A DNA stretch of 64,000 nucleotides from Acridotheres tristis (Eukaryota > Chordata > Aves > Passeriformes > Sturnidae). The stretch lies in the NCBI GenBank assembly GCA_037013685.1, contig CM072884.1, positions 99,614,048 through 99,678,047 of the forward strand, read 5' to 3'. The notes beneath the pieces were generated by a model. The model searched no databases and was not told where the DNA came from. It saw only the letters and a program-made list of their open reading frames with translations. Positions 61,704 to 64,000 of this stretch are shown here, in pieces; the first letter of the stretch is position 1; each line of letters begins with the position of its first letter. Both the position numbers and the translations under genes were made by a program.

Positions 61704-64000
61704 CTGCAAGTAAAACACAAATACTAAATATTCTTATGAAACAACTTCAAGGAGACCATGGGCCAAAGCTCTCAGAATACAGTCGCTCACACTTCTGACT
61801 CTCATGGAAAAGGAGTGATCCAGATACCCACATAAAGCAGTGAAGTGACAACAAGGTTCTAATCCTGTTTTATTTCATGGCAAACATGGTGTAAATATCA
61901 GTGTGATATTACATAAATGCCAAGGTATGGATGTATCTAATAATCTGTTTTCAGGCAATCTTGGGATCTGGGCATTACTGACAACAAGTGCTTCAAATAC
62001 TCCTCCTCTGACCAGCCACAAACCCCTCCAGCTATTGCACAAGTTTCCCATCACGCCTGCTCAGAGCTGTGTCTCTCAGTTGCTGATTCCTCCAGCACAT
62101 TTGTGCCCAAGAACAGCAATAATTTCCTCCTCTAGCACCGACAGCCTGGAGCTGCACCTGTTCTGCTCCAGCCACTGCCAAATTTCCTTGCACAAATAAG
62201 CACAATGACCTTGCCAGACCTTGTCACCACCCCCTGTCTTGGGCCAGATGTCTTCCCTAGTCTTTCAGTGTTATTTAATTGAAAATCACATGATGTCCAA
62301 AGGTTTAACAAGATTCTTATTAAACCATTCTTTAAGTAATGACTCTTATTTTAAGTCATTACTTAAAAGAGTCTCTTTTAAGACTCTGTCTTTAAGTAAT
62401 GAAAAATATGCTTCTACAGGTTGCTCCCCAGTGATTTTTCCAGCTCCTCACTGCCTTCTTATTCTCTAATGTCAATCTGGTGGAACTGTTTGGAAGCCAG
62501 AACTGCATAACCTGTATGCACTGTATGCACATGTCTGGAGAGATTATGATTTGTAGTCTCAGCATCTTTACACAAAACATATCCGGGAGAACAAGCACAG
62601 AGATAGTGCCCACAAGGGAGACAGCAGCCCAGCAGTTAAACAAGTGCCATCTGCTTTCAAATAATCTCATTACAGAGCTACATTAACACACTGTGGCACC
62701 ATTAGGCACTCACAATACTGGTTCAGCTTCAATAGAAGCTGAAGCAAAAATCACAGCAGTCCTGCTTCTGTTTGAATGACAGGGCAGTAATAAAATCCTA
62801 ATAGGGCTTTAAGGTCTTCCAAACCACGACCCTAAGTACATTCAAGACTCATTGTTACAAACTGGCAGCACTCTGGTGCCAGATTTCGCTCTTATGCAGT
62901 AAGCAAAAATCTAGGAAAATTCTAGACCAGGACCAGGAAGTTTGAAAACTCGTCTCTGATCTTATCTTAATCTCTGTTGCTCAAGGGGAATAAATTTCGT
63001 CACAACCTGCAAATTCTGTGGCAACACCAGCCTACTTTTTCTCCACTGAATGCCATTTGTTTGTGCCTTTCACACAGACACAGATGCACATGTTCTGTGC
63101 TCAAAGAATAAATCCCATGCAACGCACACCCAGCCAGGACCTATCCAGTTCTTGGTTTACTATAGCCCCTTTTCTCTGCTTTGTCCAACTCTGGTCATTT
63201 GCAATTTCTAAAGTGACTGCACAGGGAGACTTAGACCTTCCCCCTCTTCACCTGCCCTATGCACAACAGAGCATTCATGTGTGGAGGTGGGGACCTCAAA
63301 AGTTCGATATTCCAAGTTTTCCAGACTTCTTTTTACATGCTTGCCCAGCCAGCCTGCTTCAAACCCAGCTTTCAGCTTGCTTATTTTCATTACACAGAAA
63401 AAGAAAACATGGTTTTTAACCTATGGTGCCTAGCAAGACACAGTTCCAAACAGCTCCCAGCAGAGCCAAGAAACAGGAAACAAAACCAAATGCTTGCCCG
63501 TAGTACATTAACACAGTCTGCAATAAGAATGCTAAAAACTTTCAATAAACTCTGCTTTAAAATAAGATGTGTAACTCACTGAACAGTTCAACTACATGCC
63601 AGGTACATAAGATGAAAAGGCATCTGCCAACAGAATTGTATCTGACATTTACAGTGATGTGGAAAACAGTCTCTTTCCATGGCTCCCTCAGGAAAGCATC
63701 AGTGAGCCAAACCACATTCACTCAGGCAGCTTGTTTTGAGGTATGCCACAAGTTGACAGCACCAAGGTGACCTAATATACCACTGAAATAACTATCAAAA
63801 CCCATCATCAGCCCTTCCTTTGCCTTTTAGCAGTGGTGCATGGGACAACTCACAGGCCTAGTGTGATGTATGGCATTATATGCCATACAGCCCAGATTTC
63901 TATACCTATTGATAAAGATCTGATTTTGCCACCATGGTTGCATTAATGATGATACTAATACTCTAACAGTGGCTTTCAGCAAGATACATGGAAAAATTAC
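61704..64000 (-). other. MAP3K15: MAP3K15 intron continuing past window end
   Basis: No upstream kinase exon (glycine loop, HRD, DFG, APE or the WSLGC/MATGKPPF segments) is visible in reverse-complement frames up to 64000, so this intron exceeds 2.3 kb. It holds the inverted-repeat cluster at 62331-62402 and an 8-base inverted repeat at 63868-63888. Confidence 0.75.
62331..62402. repeat. nested inverted repeats around TTTAAGTAATGA
   Basis: A perfect 14-base inverted repeat (62331-62344 with 62354-62367, nine-base loop) overlaps a 9-base inverted repeat (62363-62371 with 62373-62381, one-base centre). A third direct copy of TTTAAGTAATGA follows at 62391-62402. It is a compact self-complementary patch of unknown origin. 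Confidence 0.8.

Overview
The window looks like a piece of a bird nuclear genome. It holds several CR1 retrotransposon fragments of avian type (the largest at 7050-8145 still carries recognisable reverse-transcriptase motifs). It also holds two split vertebrate genes in a conserved tail-to-tail arrangement. The genes are PDHA1 (pyruvate dehydrogenase E1 alpha, + strand, coding exons 39319-51431) and the 3' part of MAP3K15 (ASK3 kinase, - strand, stop codon at 52221-52223, exons visible up to 61703). In humans this gene pair lies in Xp22.12; in birds the corresponding segment is autosomal (established knowledge). I cannot name the species from sequence alone.

Layout. 1-39040: about 39 kb of AT-rich non-coding DNA with four CR1 fragments, short simple repeats and scattered inverted repeats; I found no exon I can defend there. 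39045-39545: a CpG island with the PDHA1 promoter and first exon. It contains a perfect NRF-1 site, GC boxes and, just upstream, a perfect direct repeat of two nuclear-receptor half-sites that also read as two ERR elements. 39319-51431: eleven PDHA1 coding exons whose phases all join. They give 396 residues, or 401 if a strong 15-nt microexon candidate at 40660-40674 is used. 51432-52220: the short PDHA1 3' UTR and the converging MAP3K15 3' UTR. 52221-61703: ten MAP3K15 exons (480 residues) covering the end of the kinase domain, the regulatory linker, a coiled coil and the C-terminal SAM-like domain. 61704-64000: MAP3K15 intron; the rest of the kinase lies beyond the window.

Function. PDHA1 is the catalytic, thiamine-diphosphate-binding subunit of the mitochondrial pyruvate dehydrogenase complex. 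All three regulatory serines and the TPP motif are present. MAP3K15 is a stress-activated MAP kinase kinase kinase. The two share a neighbourhood, not a pathway. The most interesting observations are the PDHA1 microexon candidate, the promoter motif set suited to a mitochondrial gene, two or three unusual residues in the PDHA1 product, and a 123-bp pure pentanucleotide tract in a MAP3K15 intron.
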